A DNA stretch of 47,740 nucleotides from assembly GCA_003021105.1 (NCBI GenBank), contig PXRG01000012.1, positions 1 to 47,740 of the forward strand. The letters are read 5' to 3'. The position numbers and the translations under genes were made by a program. Source of the stretch: Halobacteriales archaeon QS_1_68_17 (GTDB taxonomy: Archaea > Halobacteriota > Halobacteria > Halobacteriales > Haloarculaceae). The notes beneath the pieces were generated by a model. It was not told the DNA's origin. It worked only from the letters and a program-made list of their open reading frames with translations, and did not search any database. Positions within the stretch are counted from its first letter, which is position 1. Each line of letters opens with the position of its first letter. Shown here piece after piece: positions 22,927 to 33,013 of this stretch.

Positions 22927-24330
22927 TCACCCGTCGTCGACGAGGGCGGCTTCCAGGAGTTCCAGCGGGTGACGAATCTCGTAGCCGGTGCCGTGTTCCA
23001 TCTGCATCGCACAGGTCGGACACTCGGTCATGCCGGTCTCGCCCGCGGCCGCCTCCATGTGGTCGAACATCTCCTCGCCGATCGCCATCGACGTCTCGTA
23101 CTTGTCGGCCTTCCAGCCGTAGGTACCCGAGATACCCGAGCAGGAGTCGCCCGCGTCCTCGATGTCGACGCCGTCCAGTTCCCGGAACAGTTCGAGCGAC
23201 TGCCGCGCGAGCCCCTGGTTGCGGGCGTGACAGGGCGCGTGGTAGACGAACTCGGCCGCGGAGTCGTCGTCGACCTCGGCGTCGGCCACCGCGTCCCGCA
23301 GGTCCTCGTGGATCCGGAGGTACTCCACGGCTTCGAACGTGTGGGCGGCCGCCGCTTCGATGCCGTCGATGTCGAACAGTTCCGGGTACTCCTGCCGGAG
23401 CGCCATCGAACACGAAGTACAGGAGGCGACGGCGTCGTAGCCCCGCTCCGCGAGGGCCGACAGCGAGGCGACGTTCGTCTCGGCGTGCCGGCGGGCGTCG
23501 CCGAGCATGCCGTTGGCGAACATCGGGGTTCCCGAGCACCCCTGTTCGGGCACGGCGACCTCGTAGCCGAACCACTCGAAGACGCGGACCGTCGCCCGGG
23601 CGACCTCCGGGGTGTTGTAGTTGGCGTAACAGCCGTGGAAGTACGCGACCCGCTTGTCGGCGTCGCGCGGTTCGCCCCGCCGTTCGCGGGCCGTCGCCGC
23701 GTGCTCGCGGGAGGCCGCCGCGCCGCCCCGGGCCGTCCACCACTCGCGGAACGTCTCCGCGGCGAACGACGGGAACTCCCGCTCCCCCGTAATGCCGAGG
23801 AGCCGCTCGTTGAGCCACTGGACAGCGCGGTTGTTCAGGAGCGCGTTGCTCAACCGCGGGACCTTGCTCCCCAGGCGGGCGAACAGCCGGTAGTTCGCCA
23901 GGACGCGGTTGCGCAGGTATTTCCGCGAGAACCTGCTCATCTCGTCGCTGACGTACTGCCCCCGGGCCGTATTGTGCATCTGCGAGAGCGGCACACCTGC
24001 GGGACAGGCGTTGTCACACCGCATGCAGTTCGAACAGTCCATCACCGACTCGTCGATGCCGTAGTCGTCCTCGTTTTGCTTGAGCCGCCACTGTTCCGGT
24101 CCCTGGAACTTCGGTCCGGGGAAGTCGTCGTCGACTTCCGCGACCGGGCAGTTCGTGTCGCAGGTCGAGCACTTGTAACACGAGTCGGAGCCGGGTCGCA
24201 GGTCGAAATCGTCGCTGTCCGGGAAGACGTCGACCGGTTCGAACCCCTCGTCCGCGCCGGGATCCGTCGGCTCGACTCCGCGACCGGCGTCCGGATCGGC
24301 CCCGCTCCCCGAGGGGTCGGCGTCGCTCAT
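22927..24330 (-). CDS. glpC: Anaerobic-type glycerol-3-phosphate dehydrogenase, Fe-S subunit C
   Basis: 467 residues. Two ferredoxin-type clusters appear near the N-terminus: CYKCSTCDTNCP and CSNCMRCDNACP. Two CCG (heterodisulfide-reductase-like) domains follow, with GCYANYN, CTSCSM, CHARN, CSGISG and CPTCAMQM. This subunit carries electrons from the flavin subunit to the membrane quinone pool. Its ATG overlaps the glpB stop. It is the last gene of the glpABC operon. Haloarchaea use this enzyme to oxidise glycerol 3-phosphate to dihydroxyacetone phosphate. Confidence 0.93.
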   Translation of the reverse strand: MSDADPSGSGADPDAGRGVEPTDPGADEGFEPVDVFPDSDDFDLRPGSDSCYKCSTCDTNCPVAEVDDDFPGPKFQGPEQWRLKQNEDDYGIDESVMDCSNCMRCDNACPAGVPLSQMHNTARGQYVSDEMSRFSRKYLRNRVLANYRLFARLGSKVPRLSNALLNNRAVQWLNERLLGITGEREFPSFAAETFREWWTARGGAAASREHAATARERRGEPRDADKRVAYFHGCYANYNTPEVARATVRVFEWFGYEVAVPEQGCSGTPMFANGMLGDARRHAETNVASLSALAERGYDAVASCTSCSMALRQEYPELFDIDGIEAAAAHTFEAVEYLRIHEDLRDAVADAEVDDDSAAEFVYHAPCHARNQGLARQSLELFRELDGVDIEDAGDSCSGISGTYGWKADKYETSMAIGEEMFDHMEAAAGETGMTECPTCAMQMEHGTGYEIRHPLELLEAALVDDG

Positions 24331-25598
24331 CGTGCCTCCTGCGTTGCGGCCCAGCCGGCGGCGTAGCCGGTCGCCAGCGACACCCCGCTCCCGGACTTCT
24401 CGGCCGGGAAGTCGTACCCACCGAGCACAGCACCGGCGGCCCGGAGGTTGTCGAACTCGACTGTCCCCTCGGCGGTCAGCGGCCGGAGCTGTGCGTCGGT
24501 CCTCAGCCCGAACCCGGCGAACGCGTGGTCCCCGAAGGCGTCCTCGTCGAACCAGTCGTACCGGTCGGCCGGATGCGGGACGTGGCAGTCGAAGACCGGT
24601 TCGGAGACCCCCTCCCGGTCGGACTCGACGCCCTTGCCGACCAGTCCCCCGGTCGCCAGGACGTACTGGTCGGCGGTGTACGGGATCCGCGCGCCGTTTT
24701 TCTCGACGTACACCGCCTCGACTCTCCCCTCGCCCTCGAAGTCGACGACCGGGTTCCCGGTCTCGATGCTCGCGCCGGCCGCGTCCAGCGCCGCGAACAG
24801 CGCGTCCTCGAGTCTGAGCCCCGGCAGCGACGGCGGTCCCGTCGGCACCTCGAAGACGTCGACGCCGAGCATCTCGCCGAGCGTCCGCCGCACCTCGCCC
24901 GGACGGTCGTCGCCGAGCACCGCCGGGAACCCCACGCGCGGTTCGCCGTCGAGGTGCGGTTCGACGGCCGCGGCCAGGGCCGCGCGCGCGGCCCTCGACC
25001 GACCGTTCGCGCCCACCTCGTCGTTCACGTCGAGGAGTTTGGCGTAGCGGGTCACCTTTGCGTCGGCGCGCAGGTCGCCCGGGAACCCGACGGTGACGCC
25101 GCGGACGCCGAACGGGACGCCCGCGGCCCGGAGGGGATCGGCCGCCAGCGGGGCGTCGAAATCGAGCAACGACTCGAACCCGACGAGCAGGGCGTCGCGG
25201 TCGTCGCTCGCCAGGCCGGCCGCCACACCGCGGGGATAGCGCGCCGTCGGTTTGACGGTGCCGCCGTGGGTCGGCACCAGCGCGTTGCGGTCCGTGTGAC
25301 CGCCGCAGTAGTCGGTCACCTCGTCGAACAGCGCCAGCGCCTCGCGGACGGCGTCGACGCCGACGGTCCGGTAGGGATGTCCCTCGGGGAGCGACGTGAT
25401 CGCCTCGAACGGGTCGATCAGCGGTCCCGTCCCGTCCGGCGCGTACCCGAGCACGTCGACCAGGCCGGATGCGTTCCGGAGCGTGCTCTGTTTGGCCGAG
25501 ACCAACCGGACGTCCCCGCCGGCACGGGCCGCCGCGAGCGCGCTCGTCAGCCCCGCCAGGCCGCCGCCGATCACGAGCACTGCCGAGTCAATTGCCAT
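24327..25598 (-). CDS. glpB: Glycerol-3-phosphate dehydrogenase subunit B (FAD-binding)
   Basis: 423 residues. The N-terminus is a FAD-binding Rossmann motif ([22 protein letters not shown]), and the C-terminus has the second flavin contact (GAVLGGYD, then [13 protein letters not shown]). The start at 25598 is preferred over an upstream ATG because the FAD motif normally begins within about 10 residues of the start; it overlaps the end of glpA by 11 bases. It is a flavoprotein partner of GlpA. Confidence 0.92.
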   Translation of the reverse strand: MAIDSAVLVIGGGLAGLTSALAAARAGGDVRLVSAKQSTLRNASGLVDVLGYAPDGTGPLIDPFEAITSLPEGHPYRTVGVDAVREALALFDEVTDYCGGHTDRNALVPTHGGTVKPTARYPRGVAAGLASDDRDALLVGFESLLDFDAPLAADPLRAAGVPFGVRGVTVGFPGDLRADAKVTRYAKLLDVNDEVGANGRSRAARAALAAAVEPHLDGEPRVGFPAVLGDDRPGEVRRTLGEMLGVDVFEVPTGPPSLPGLRLEDALFAALDAAGASIETGNPVVDFEGEGRVEAVYVEKNGARIPYTADQYVLATGGLVGKGVESDREGVSEPVFDCHVPHPADRYDWFDEDAFGDHAFAGFGLRTDAQLRPLTAEGTVEFDNLRAAGAVLGGYDFPAEKSGSGVSLATGYAAGWAATQEAR

Positions 25599-27315
25599 TT
25601 TGTCCCCCGTCGGCGGCGACGTCGGCACCGGCAGGTCCGCCGGCGCGGGTCGGCCCGTCGTCGAACGCCGCGTAGTCGACCGGCCCGGCGTCCGCGGGAT
25701 CGCGGTCGCGGTTCTGCGTCGTCGCGTGGAGCGCGTAGTTGAGCATCGCCTGGGAGAGTTGCCGGCCCCAGAGGGCGTGGCGCTGTCCCTTCCAGCGCTC
25801 CGCGAGGAGTTCGTCCCACGCCTCGCGGACGACCGGTTCGTCGTAGGTGCCGTGGAGTTCGCTCGCCATCCGGTGACAGCAAAAGCCGCCCTGGCAGTTG
25901 CCCATCGAGGCGCGCGTCCGTATCCGGACGGCGTTGAGGTCCGACCCGGAACCCTCGATGGCGTCGCGTATCTCCGCGCGGGTGACTGCCTCGCACTCGC
26001 AGACGGTCGGGTTCGGCCCGTCCACGTCGAGGACGTCGTCGGCGCGGGAACCGAGGCGTTCGACGCTCCGGCGGCCGACGGGCGACCGGAGTCCGAACTC
26101 GTCCATGTAGTCCCGGAGCACCGAGAAGTCCTCGCTGCCCGGCAGGGGTACGTCCGCAGTTCGGCAGTCGGCGTCGACGCCGAACCGGCCGCAGACGTGG
26201 TCGGCGACCCGCTCGGCCATCAGCCGGTAGGTGGTGAACTTCCCGCCGACGATGCTGGTCAGCCCCGGGAGGCCGTCACGCTCGGCGTGGTCGAGCAGGA
26301 AGAAATCGCGCGTGATGTCCGTCGGGGCGTCGCTGCCGACGTCGGGGGGTTCGTACAGCGGGCGCACGCCCCAGAACGAGCGGATCGTCCTGGCGTCCCG
26401 GAGCATCGGAACCAGCGACGCCAGCGTGTCGATCACCGCGTCGACCTCCCACTGTTCCTCCGGGTAGTCCTCGGGGTCGTCGACCTCCTCGTCGGTGGTC
26501 CCGAGAATCACCGTCGTCTCGTGTGGGACGATGACGTCGGCGTCGCCCTTCGGCCGGCATCGGTTGAGCACGGTGTCGACCTGCCTGACGTTCATGACGG
26601 TCATGACTCCCTTCGAGGGGCGGACCTCGATGTCGACCCCGGCCATCGCGCCGATGCGGCCGGCCCACGCCCCTGTCGCGTTGACCACGTGGTCGGCGCG
26701 GATCTCCTCGCGGCCACCCTCGACCCCGTGGACCCGCTCGCCGGGGCCGGCCTCGTGTTCGACCTCGACGCCGACGACCTCGCCGGCCTCGACCAGCAGG
26801 TCGGTCACCGTCGAGTGGGTCTCGATCCGGGCACCCCGGTCCCGCGCGTCCGCGGCGTTGGCGACGACGAGTCGGAAGGGATCGACAGCCCCGTCCGGCA
26901 CGGTGATGGCCTTCTCGACGTCCCGGGCGAGGTGCGGTTCCATCGCCCGTGCCTCCTCGCCGGAGATCACCGACGCCGGGATGTCACAGGCCCTGCACCC
27001 GTCGAGTTTCCCCTCGAAGTAGGCCTCGCCGTCCTCCGGGCGCTTGACGAACAGCCCGCCGGTCATCTCGACGCAGTGGGCCGCGATCTCCCTGAGCACG
27101 CGGTTCTCGGCGATACACTCCCGCGCGCTGGCCCGGTCGGAGACCGCGTACCGGCCGCCGCTGTGGAGCAGCCCGTGCATCCGCCCGGTCGTCCCGTGGG
27201 TGAGGTTGCCCTGCTCGACCAGCGTCACGTCGAACCCCCGCATGGCCAGGTCCCGGGTGATCCCCGTGCCGGTAGAGCCACCCCCGACGACGACGATGTG
27301 TGGTGACGATCCCAT
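25588..27315 (-). CDS. glpA: Glycerol-3-phosphate dehydrogenase subunit A (catalytic flavoprotein)
   Basis: 575 residues. FAD-binding GGGSTGTG is at 11-18, followed by [15 protein letters not shown] and [17 protein letters not shown], characteristic of GlpA/GlpD. The C-terminal region has a BFD-like cysteine pattern (CECE and GNCQGGFCC) typical of the anaerobic GlpA form. The start is taken at 27315 ([13 protein letters not shown]): a TATA-like AAATAAAG lies about 27-35 bp upstream, and the ATG at 27342 would include the promoter. It oxidises glycerol 3-phosphate and passes electrons to GlpC. Confidence 0.94.
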   Translation of the reverse strand: MGSSPHIVVVGGGSTGTGITRDLAMRGFDVTLVEQGNLTHGTTGRMHGLLHSGGRYAVSDRASARECIAENRVLREIAAHCVEMTGGLFVKRPEDGEAYFEGKLDGCRACDIPASVISGEEARAMEPHLARDVEKAITVPDGAVDPFRLVVANAADARDRGARIETHSTVTDLLVEAGEVVGVEVEHEAGPGERVHGVEGGREEIRADHVVNATGAWAGRIGAMAGVDIEVRPSKGVMTVMNVRQVDTVLNRCRPKGDADVIVPHETTVILGTTDEEVDDPEDYPEEQWEVDAVIDTLASLVPMLRDARTIRSFWGVRPLYEPPDVGSDAPTDITRDFFLLDHAERDGLPGLTSIVGGKFTTYRLMAERVADHVCGRFGVDADCRTADVPLPGSEDFSVLRDYMDEFGLRSPVGRRSVERLGSRADDVLDVDGPNPTVCECEAVTRAEIRDAIEGSGSDLNAVRIRTRASMGNCQGGFCCHRMASELHGTYDEPVVREAWDELLAERWKGQRHALWGRQLSQAMLNYALHATTQNRDRDPADAGPVDYAAFDDGPTRAGGPAGADVAADGGQNGN

Positions 27316-27352
27316 CGATACTGTGCCCGCTTTGGAACCCACTCACTTTATT

Positions 27353-27365
27353 TTACCGTAGGTAA
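27353..27365. promoter_or_regulatory. Palindrome in the divergent glpA/glpK promoter region
   Basis: TTACCGTAGGTAA is a perfect 5-bp inverted repeat with a 3-bp spacer, directly upstream of the TATA-like element of glpA. It is a candidate operator for a glycerol-responsive regulator. A TTTTAA stretch near 27477 may be the glpK TATA box, leaving a leader of about 50 nt. Confidence 0.35.
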
Positions 27366-27552
27366 CGGCTTCGACAGTAAATTTCCCCGCGATACGCGGC
27401 AAGTGCGCCGGCATGACGGTTCTCTCGCGGCTATCGCGCTATTTCTTTATCGACGCTCCCCGTGCGGTAGTAACAGTTTTAACCGCTCGGTCTTACGTAC
27501 GTTCCCACGGCGACGGCGGGAGCGTTGCCCCCCGCACGTCGGATCACCACCC

Positions 27553-29082
27553 ATGGGAGACACGTACGTCGGCGCGATAGACCAGGGCACGACCGGGACC
27601 CGCTGTATGGTATTCGACCACGGGGGACAGGTCGTCTCGAACGCATACGAGAAACACGAACAGATCTACCCGGAGCCGGGGTGGGTCGAACACGACCCGG
27701 TGGAGATCTGGGAGAACACGACCGCGGTCGTCACGGGGGCGCTCGCGAACGCGGGCATCGGGGCCGACCAGCTCGCGGCGCTGGGCATCACCAACCAGCG
27801 CGAGACGACGGTCGTCTGGGACGCGGCGACGGGCGAGCCCGTCCACAACGCGCTGGTCTGGCAGGACCGCCGGACGACCGACCGGATCGAGGAGCTCGAA
27901 CGGGAGGGCAAGACCGAGTGGCTCCGCGAGAAGACGGGGCTGGAGGCCGACGCCTACTTCTCGGCCACCAAGACCGAGTGGCTGCTGGACAACGCGGACC
28001 CGATCAAGATGGAACGGACCAGGCCGGCGGACGTCCGCGACCGGGCGGAAAACGGGGAGCTGCTGGTGGGCACGATCGACGCGTGGCTCGTCTACAACCT
28101 GACGGGCACCCACGTCACCGACGTGACGAACGCCTCGCGGACGATGCTGTTCGACATCCACGAGATGGCGTGGGACGAGGACCTGCTGGCGGAGTTCGAC
28201 GTGCCGGCCTCGATGCTCCCGGAGGTCCGGCCCTCCTCCGACCGGGACATCTACGGGTACACCGATCCCGATGGGTTCCTCGGCGCGGAAGTCCCCGTCG
28301 CGGGGGCGCTGGGCGACCAGCAGGCCGCGCTGTTCGGGCAGACCTGCTTCGACCGGGGCGACGCCAAGAACACCTACGGCACCGGGTCGTTCTACCTGAT
28401 GAACACCGGGACCGAGGCCGTCGCGTCCGATCACGGCCTGCTGACGACGGTGGGGTTCCAGCTGTCCGGCGAGCCGGTCCAGTACGCCCTCGAGGGAGCC
28501 ATCTTCGTCACGGGCGCGGCCATCGAGTGGCTCCAGGACGTCGACCTCATCGCCGACCCCGCCGAGACGGCCGAACTCGCCCGGTCCGTCGACTCCACCG
28601 ACGGCGTCTACGTCGTCCCCGCGTTTACGGGGCTAGGCGCGCCCCACTGGGACGGCCGGGCCCGGGGCACCATCGTCGGGATGACCCGCGGCACCCGCAA
28701 AGCACACATCGTCCGGGCGACCCTGGAGGCCATCGCCTACCAGACCCGCGACGTCGCCGAGGCCATGGAGGCGGATTCGGGCGTCGAGACGACGACGCTC
28801 CGGGTCGACGGCGGCGCGGTCAGGAACAACTTCCTCTGTCAGCTCCAGTCGGACATCGTCGGGACCGACATCGTCCGCCCGGAGGTCGACGAGACGACCG
28901 CGCTCGGTGCGGCGTACGCGGCCGGACTCGCCGTCGACTACTGGGAGTCGGTCGACGAACTCCGGGACAACTGGCAGGTCGACCGGGAGTTCGCGCCGGA
29001 GATGGACGGGGAAACCGCGGACCGGAAGTACAGCCGCTGGACCGATGCGGTCGAGCGCTCGCTCGACTGGGCGCGGGAGTAG
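27553..29082 (+). CDS. glpK: Glycerol kinase
   Basis: 509 residues, the standard FGGY glycerol kinase length. It shows the N-terminal ATPase motif IDQGTTGTRCMVFD, NQRETTVVWD, VWQDRRT (substrate contacts), GTIDAWLVYNLTG, ALGDQQAALFGQ, TYGTGSF and the C-terminal LRVDGGAVRNNFL. It phosphorylates glycerol to glycerol 3-phosphate, the substrate of the divergent glpABC product. The ATG at 27553 gives the usual N-terminus; the ORF's 50 upstream codons lack similarity. Confidence 0.96.
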   Translation: MGDTYVGAIDQGTTGTRCMVFDHGGQVVSNAYEKHEQIYPEPGWVEHDPVEIWENTTAVVTGALANAGIGADQLAALGITNQRETTVVWDAATGEPVHNALVWQDRRTTDRIEELEREGKTEWLREKTGLEADAYFSATKTEWLLDNADPIKMERTRPADVRDRAENGELLVGTIDAWLVYNLTGTHVTDVTNASRTMLFDIHEMAWDEDLLAEFDVPASMLPEVRPSSDRDIYGYTDPDGFLGAEVPVAGALGDQQAALFGQTCFDRGDAKNTYGTGSFYLMNTGTEAVASDHGLLTTVGFQLSGEPVQYALEGAIFVTGAAIEWLQDVDLIADPAETAELARSVDSTDGVYVVPAFTGLGAPHWDGRARGTIVGMTRGTRKAHIVRATLEAIAYQTRDVAEAMEADSGVETTTLRVDGGAVRNNFLCQLQSDIVGTDIVRPEVDETTALGAAYAAGLAVDYWESVDELRDNWQVDREFAPEMDGETADRKYSRWTDAVERSLDWARE

Positions 29083-29088
29083 CCCCCG

Positions 29089-30255
29089 ATGGACGTCCGC
29101 GAGCGGATCAGGCGACGGCAGCGCCGGGACCGGTCGCGGCTGATCCGGGACTACGACGCGCTCTCGCCGGTCGGCCACCTGGCGGAGCCGACCGACCGCG
29201 GGCCGGTCCTCGAAGAGCTACTCGACCACCTCGATCCGATGTTCGACGGGCGACTCCCGCCGAACGCGTACGTCCACGGACCGGCCGGGGCCGGCAAGTC
29301 AGCCGTCGTCACCGCGCTGTTCAGGGAACTCCGGGCGGCGCTGACCGACCGGAGCGGGATTCACACGGCGACCCGCGCACGACCGGCCGCCGCGCCCTCG
29401 TTCGTCTACGTCGACACCAGACGCGACGACAGCGCGTTCGCCTTCTACCGCGCCGTGCTCGACGAACTCGTCGACGAGTCGATCCCGGAACACGGCGTCA
29501 AAACGGAGACGCTACGGGGCCGGCTGCAGTCGGTCGCGGGCGGTTCCCGCGGCGGGGTCGTGCTCGCGGTCGACCACGCGGGCGAACCGGACAGCGTCGA
29601 GGCCGGGACGCTCGTCGACCTGTTGACCGGCCTCCCGGGCAACGTCCGCTGGCTCGCCGTCGGCCGCGGGGAACCGGCGGCCACCGAACTGACCCGACAC
29701 ACTGGCGGAACGGTCCAGGTGCGGCCCTACCGTCGCCACGCGCTCCTGGACGTCCTGCGGACCCGGGCGGCCGACGGGCTGGCCCCCGACTCCCTCGGGC
29801 ACGACCGCACCCGTCGAATCGCGGAGTGGGCCGACGGGGACGCCCACGACGCCCTCGCCGCGCTTTTGATCGCGGCCGAACTGGCGGCCGACGCCGGCCG
29901 TGACCGGATCGGGGACGCCGACGTCGAGACGGCCGTCGAGGAGATCCCGGACCCCTGTGTCTCGCTCGGGCGCGTCCTCGCGCTCCCGGCCAACAAGCAG
30001 GCCGTACTCAGGCGACTCGTCGACGTAGACGAGAGCCGGCGCGCCTCCGTTAGCGAGGCGACCGCGGCCATCGGATCGGCGCGGTCGGTGGACCTCTCGG
30101 CGGGGACGATCAAGCGATTCCTCTACGAACTGGCGGAGTCGGGGATCGTCGAGCTGATCGAACGGACAGCGGGCCGCGACCAGGGACGCCCGCCGAGCCG
30201 GGTCGAACCGCGGTTCCCACCGACGGCGTTCCGCCGGCTGTACGACCGCCGGTAA
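29089..30255 (+). CDS. Divergent Orc1/Cdc6-family AAA+ ATPase
   Basis: 388 residues. The N-terminal region (LSPVGHLAEPTDRGPVLEELLDHLDPMFDGRLPPNAYVHGPAG is the family pattern; the Walker A GPAGAGKS is at 64-71) matches archaeal Cdc6. The expected Walker B Asp-Glu pair is replaced (LAVDHAGEPD), and sensor motifs are weak. A winged-helix-like C-terminus follows (about 300-388). It is 6 bp downstream of glpK. It may be a Cdc6 paralog with a non-initiator role. No origin-like repeats were seen nearby. Confidence 0.75.
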   Translation: MDVRERIRRRQRRDRSRLIRDYDALSPVGHLAEPTDRGPVLEELLDHLDPMFDGRLPPNAYVHGPAGAGKSAVVTALFRELRAALTDRSGIHTATRARPAAAPSFVYVDTRRDDSAFAFYRAVLDELVDESIPEHGVKTETLRGRLQSVAGGSRGGVVLAVDHAGEPDSVEAGTLVDLLTGLPGNVRWLAVGRGEPAATELTRHTGGTVQVRPYRRHALLDVLRTRAADGLAPDSLGHDRTRRIAEWADGDAHDALAALLIAAELAADAGRDRIGDADVETAVEEIPDPCVSLGRVLALPANKQAVLRRLVDVDESRRASVSEATAAIGSARSVDLSAGTIKRFLYELAESGIVELIERTAGRDQGRPPSRVEPRFPPTAFRRLYDRR

Positions 30256-30316
30256 CGTCCGTCAGGCGTCTGACTGAGAGTTATTGCCCGTGACCGACAC
30301 GTGTCGGACAGTTCCC

Positions 30317-32086
30317 ATGGGAGACGAGGAAACGATCACGGTCGCCGAGGTGAGCGAGGGGCCCTGCGGGACCGGCGAGGCCGGCGCTCCGGTCGGACTG
30401 CCCGTCGTCGAGATACTGACCGGCCGCGGGTTCGTGACCGGGAAAAGCGGCAGCGGGAAGTCCAACTCCGTGAGCGTGATCGCCGAGAAACTGCTCGACG
30501 AGCAGTACGCCCTCCTGATCGTCGACATCGACGGCGAGTACTACGGCCTCAAGGAGGAGTACGAGATCCTCCACGTCGGGGGCGACGACGAGTGCGACAT
30601 CCAGGTCGGCCCGGAACACGCGGAGAAGATCGCCTCGCTTGCGCTCGAACAGAACGTCCCGATCATCCTCGACATCTCCAGTTTCCTCGACGAGGAGGTC
30701 GCCAGGGAACTGCTGTGTGCGGTGTCGAAACAGCTGTTCGCCAAGGAGAAGAAGCTCAAGCAACCGTTCCTGATGATCGTCGAGGAGGTCCACGAGTACA
30801 TCCCGGAGGGCGGCGCTATCGACGAGTGCGGGAAGTGGCTCATCAAGATCGGCAAGCGCGGCCGGAAGCACGGCCTGGGCATCACCGGCATCAGCCAGCG
30901 GCCGGCCGACGTGAAAAAGGACTTCATCACCCAGTGTGACTGGCTCGTCTGGCACCGCCTCACCTGGAAGAACGACACGAAGGTCGTCGGGCGGGTCCTC
31001 GATAGCGACTACGCGGGCGCGGTCGAGGGGTTGGACGACGGCGAGGGGTTCCTGATGACTGACTGGGGCGAGTCGGTCCGCCGGGTGCAGTTCCAGCGCA
31101 AGCGGACGTTCGACGCCGGCGCCACCCCCGGCCTGGACGACTTCGAGCGGCCGGACCTGAAGTCGGTCAGCGACGACCTGGTGTCGGAACTGGCCGAGAT
31201 TAGCGACGAGAAAGAAGAACGGGAGAGCCGGGTCCGGGAGGTGCGCGAACAGCTCGACGAGAAGAACTCCCGGATCGCGGAACTGGAACGGGAACTGGCC
31301 GACGCCCGGGACATGAGCCGGATGGCCGACCAGTTCGTCGAGGCGCTGGTCGAGCACGTGCGGGGCGCTAACCCGGGACGGACGGAACAGGCGAAGATGC
31401 GCGAACGCCGCGAGACCCGCCGCGGGACGGCCGCGACCGACGGCACGACGGACGAACCCGACCGTGCGCGCCGGTCGAGTGACGCGGCCACCCCGGGGTC
31501 GAACGGGCAGACGGCGGCCGACGGCACAACAGCGGCCGGCGACACGGCCGGCGAGAACTCATTCGAGTGGCCGGGCGAGAACGGCTCCGCGCCGGCCGAC
31601 GCGGACGACGCGAACGACGACCACCCCGCGACCGGCCCGGCCGGCTGGCCGGACGTCGACATGACCGAGGCGACGGACAGCGACGTGGCCGCGAACGTCG
31701 CCGGGACGGTCGGCGGCGACGAGTCGGACGCGGGGACGAGCGCGACGGAGCGGACGACAGAGACGGGACTGCCGGAACCGGTCGCGGAACTGCGGGAGAC
31801 GGCCGCCTCGCTCGAATCGACGACCCGCGAAATGCTCCGGTACTACCGCGAGGACGGGCCCGGGACGCCGATCGACGCCCAGCGTGCCGCCGGCGGGACG
31901 GGCGACCGGACGCGGGCATACGCCCGGAACAGGACGCTCCGGACCGCGGGCTTCATCGAACACGTCGGGCGGGGCAACTACGACTACGCGCTCCGGTCGC
32001 ACCTCCGGACGGCGTTCGACCGGAACGTCGCCGACGAGCGGCTGAAAACCTACGTCGCCGCCGTCGAGGCCGCGCTCGACGAGTGA
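30317..32086 (+). CDS. HerA/FtsK-like ATPase (DUF87 type) with coiled coil and winged-helix tail
   Basis: 589 residues. Walker A is GKSGSGKS (42-49) after the strand GRGFVT, and Walker B is LMIVEEVHEYIP, as in HerA-like DNA translocases. The segment HGLGITGISQRPADVKKD is the sensor/arginine region. From about residue 290 a charged coiled coil appears (KEERESRVREVREQLDEKN), then a 130-residue disordered Thr/Ala/Asp-rich linker, then a winged-helix-like C-terminus (TPIDAQRAAG to NYDYALRSHL). It probably acts as a hexamer on DNA. The partner nuclease (NurA) is not adjacent. Confidence 0.85.
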   Translation: MGDEETITVAEVSEGPCGTGEAGAPVGLPVVEILTGRGFVTGKSGSGKSNSVSVIAEKLLDEQYALLIVDIDGEYYGLKEEYEILHVGGDDECDIQVGPEHAEKIASLALEQNVPIILDISSFLDEEVARELLCAVSKQLFAKEKKLKQPFLMIVEEVHEYIPEGGAIDECGKWLIKIGKRGRKHGLGITGISQRPADVKKDFITQCDWLVWHRLTWKNDTKVVGRVLDSDYAGAVEGLDDGEGFLMTDWGESVRRVQFQRKRTFDAGATPGLDDFERPDLKSVSDDLVSELAEISDEKEERESRVREVREQLDEKNSRIAELERELADARDMSRMADQFVEALVEHVRGANPGRTEQAKMRERRETRRGTAATDGTTDEPDRARRSSDAATPGSNGQTAADGTTAAGDTAGENSFEWPGENGSAPADADDANDDHPATGPAGWPDVDMTEATDSDVAANVAGTVGGDESDAGTSATERTTETGLPEPVAELRETAASLESTTREMLRYYREDGPGTPIDAQRAAGGTGDRTRAYARNRTLRTAGFIEHVGRGNYDYALRSHLRTAFDRNVADERLKTYVAAVEAALDE

Positions 32087-32090
32087 CGGG

Positions 32091-32738
32091 TCAGGAAAGC
32101 GGCGCGACCAGATCTTCGAGCGCCGCCCGCGGGTCGTCGGCCTTGGCGACGCCGCTGGCCAGCAGGACGCCCCTCGCGCCGAGGTCGCCCGCGGCGTCGA
32201 GGTCGTCGCCGGTCGAGATGCCCGCGCCACAGAGCACGTCCACCGAGTCGTCGACCGCCGCGGCGGCCTCGACGGCGCTGGTGACGACGTCCGGGTCGGC
32301 CTTGCTGACTGGCGTGCCGGTCCCGATGAGTTCCGGGGGCTCGACGGCGACGGCGTCCGGCCCCAGCGCCGCCGCGGCGGCGATCTGGTCGGGGTTGTTC
32401 GCGCAGACGCAGGTCTCCAGGCCGGCCCGCTCGGCGGCCCGGACCCCACCGTCGATGTCGGCGAGTTTCAGCCGGTTCTCGGAGTGGTTCAGGAGGGTTC
32501 CCGTCGCGCCGGCGTCCGCGGCCGCCTCGGCGAGCGTGCTGCCGGTGTGGCTGCCGTAGTCGTTCGCGCCGACGTGTTGTGCCCAGGACTCGACGCCCGT
32601 CTCCGCGACGCGGTCGAGGTGGGCTGCCTGCGGGGCCACCGCGATCCGGACGCCGCTGTCCCCGGCGACGCTCCGGGCCGCCTCGGCAACCTCGACAGGA
32701 TCGCAGGGATACGCTTTCAGGTTCACCAGGACGAACAT
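32091..32738 (-). CDS. tpiA: Triosephosphate isomerase (archaeal type)
   Basis: 215 residues, the shorter archaeal length. Active-site residues visible are Lys8 (VNLKAYP), His85 (LLNHSEN) and Glu133 ([11 protein letters not shown]). It interconverts dihydroxyacetone phosphate and glyceraldehyde 3-phosphate, so it continues the glycerol route encoded upstream. The start at 32738 gives the expected N-terminus; a TATA-like TATTTTTG lies about 27 bp before it. Confidence 0.95.
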   Translation of the reverse strand: MFVLVNLKAYPCDPVEVAEAARSVAGDSGVRIAVAPQAAHLDRVAETGVESWAQHVGANDYGSHTGSTLAEAAADAGATGTLLNHSENRLKLADIDGGVRAAERAGLETCVCANNPDQIAAAAALGPDAVAVEPPELIGTGTPVSKADPDVVTSAVEAAAAVDDSVDVLCGAGISTGDDLDAAGDLGARGVLLASGVAKADDPRAALEDLVAPLS

Positions 32739-33013
32739 GGCACGGTGAACGGAGCCGCCACAAAAATAGGTTCCGAGACGGGACAGCACGCTCACGAGAC
32801 GGCCGGAGAGTAGCAAACGGCGGCCGATCCGGGGAGTCCCGACCGTCAGGAACCTGGAACCTGGAATCTGGGCTCTATTGAACCCCTCAGCCGCTGATAG
32901 TTTGCTGAGGCTGTGCTGAATACAGGGCGTGTTTCCATCACTCGATTTTAAAACTGGATTTTGAGTTCGTGAGTCGATGTCCTATCGCGGCTTTTCTCCG
33001 AGTACAGTTGCCT
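32739..33013. other. Intergenic region with a possible IS-end remnant
   Basis: Around 32871-32925 the sequence GGCTCTATTGAACCCCTCAG continues to GCTGAATACAGG. It resembles GCTTTATTGAAAATG beside the IS5-type transposase stop (33354-33368), so it could be an IS terminus left after a deletion. Support is weak. No gene is seen. Confidence 0.25.

Noticed and set aside
27541-27552. GGATCACC before glpK as a ribosome binding site
   Set aside because: It copies the 16S 3' end rather than complementing it, so it would not pair as a Shine-Dalgarno.
27525-29903. 792-codon plus-strand ORF across glpK and the Cdc6-like gene
   Set aside because: Arg/Gly-rich shadow in another frame of two well-supported genes.
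29089-30255. Replication origin linked to the Cdc6-like gene
   Set aside because: No AT-rich tract or repeated ORB-like elements were seen on either side, and the ATPase motifs are degenerate.
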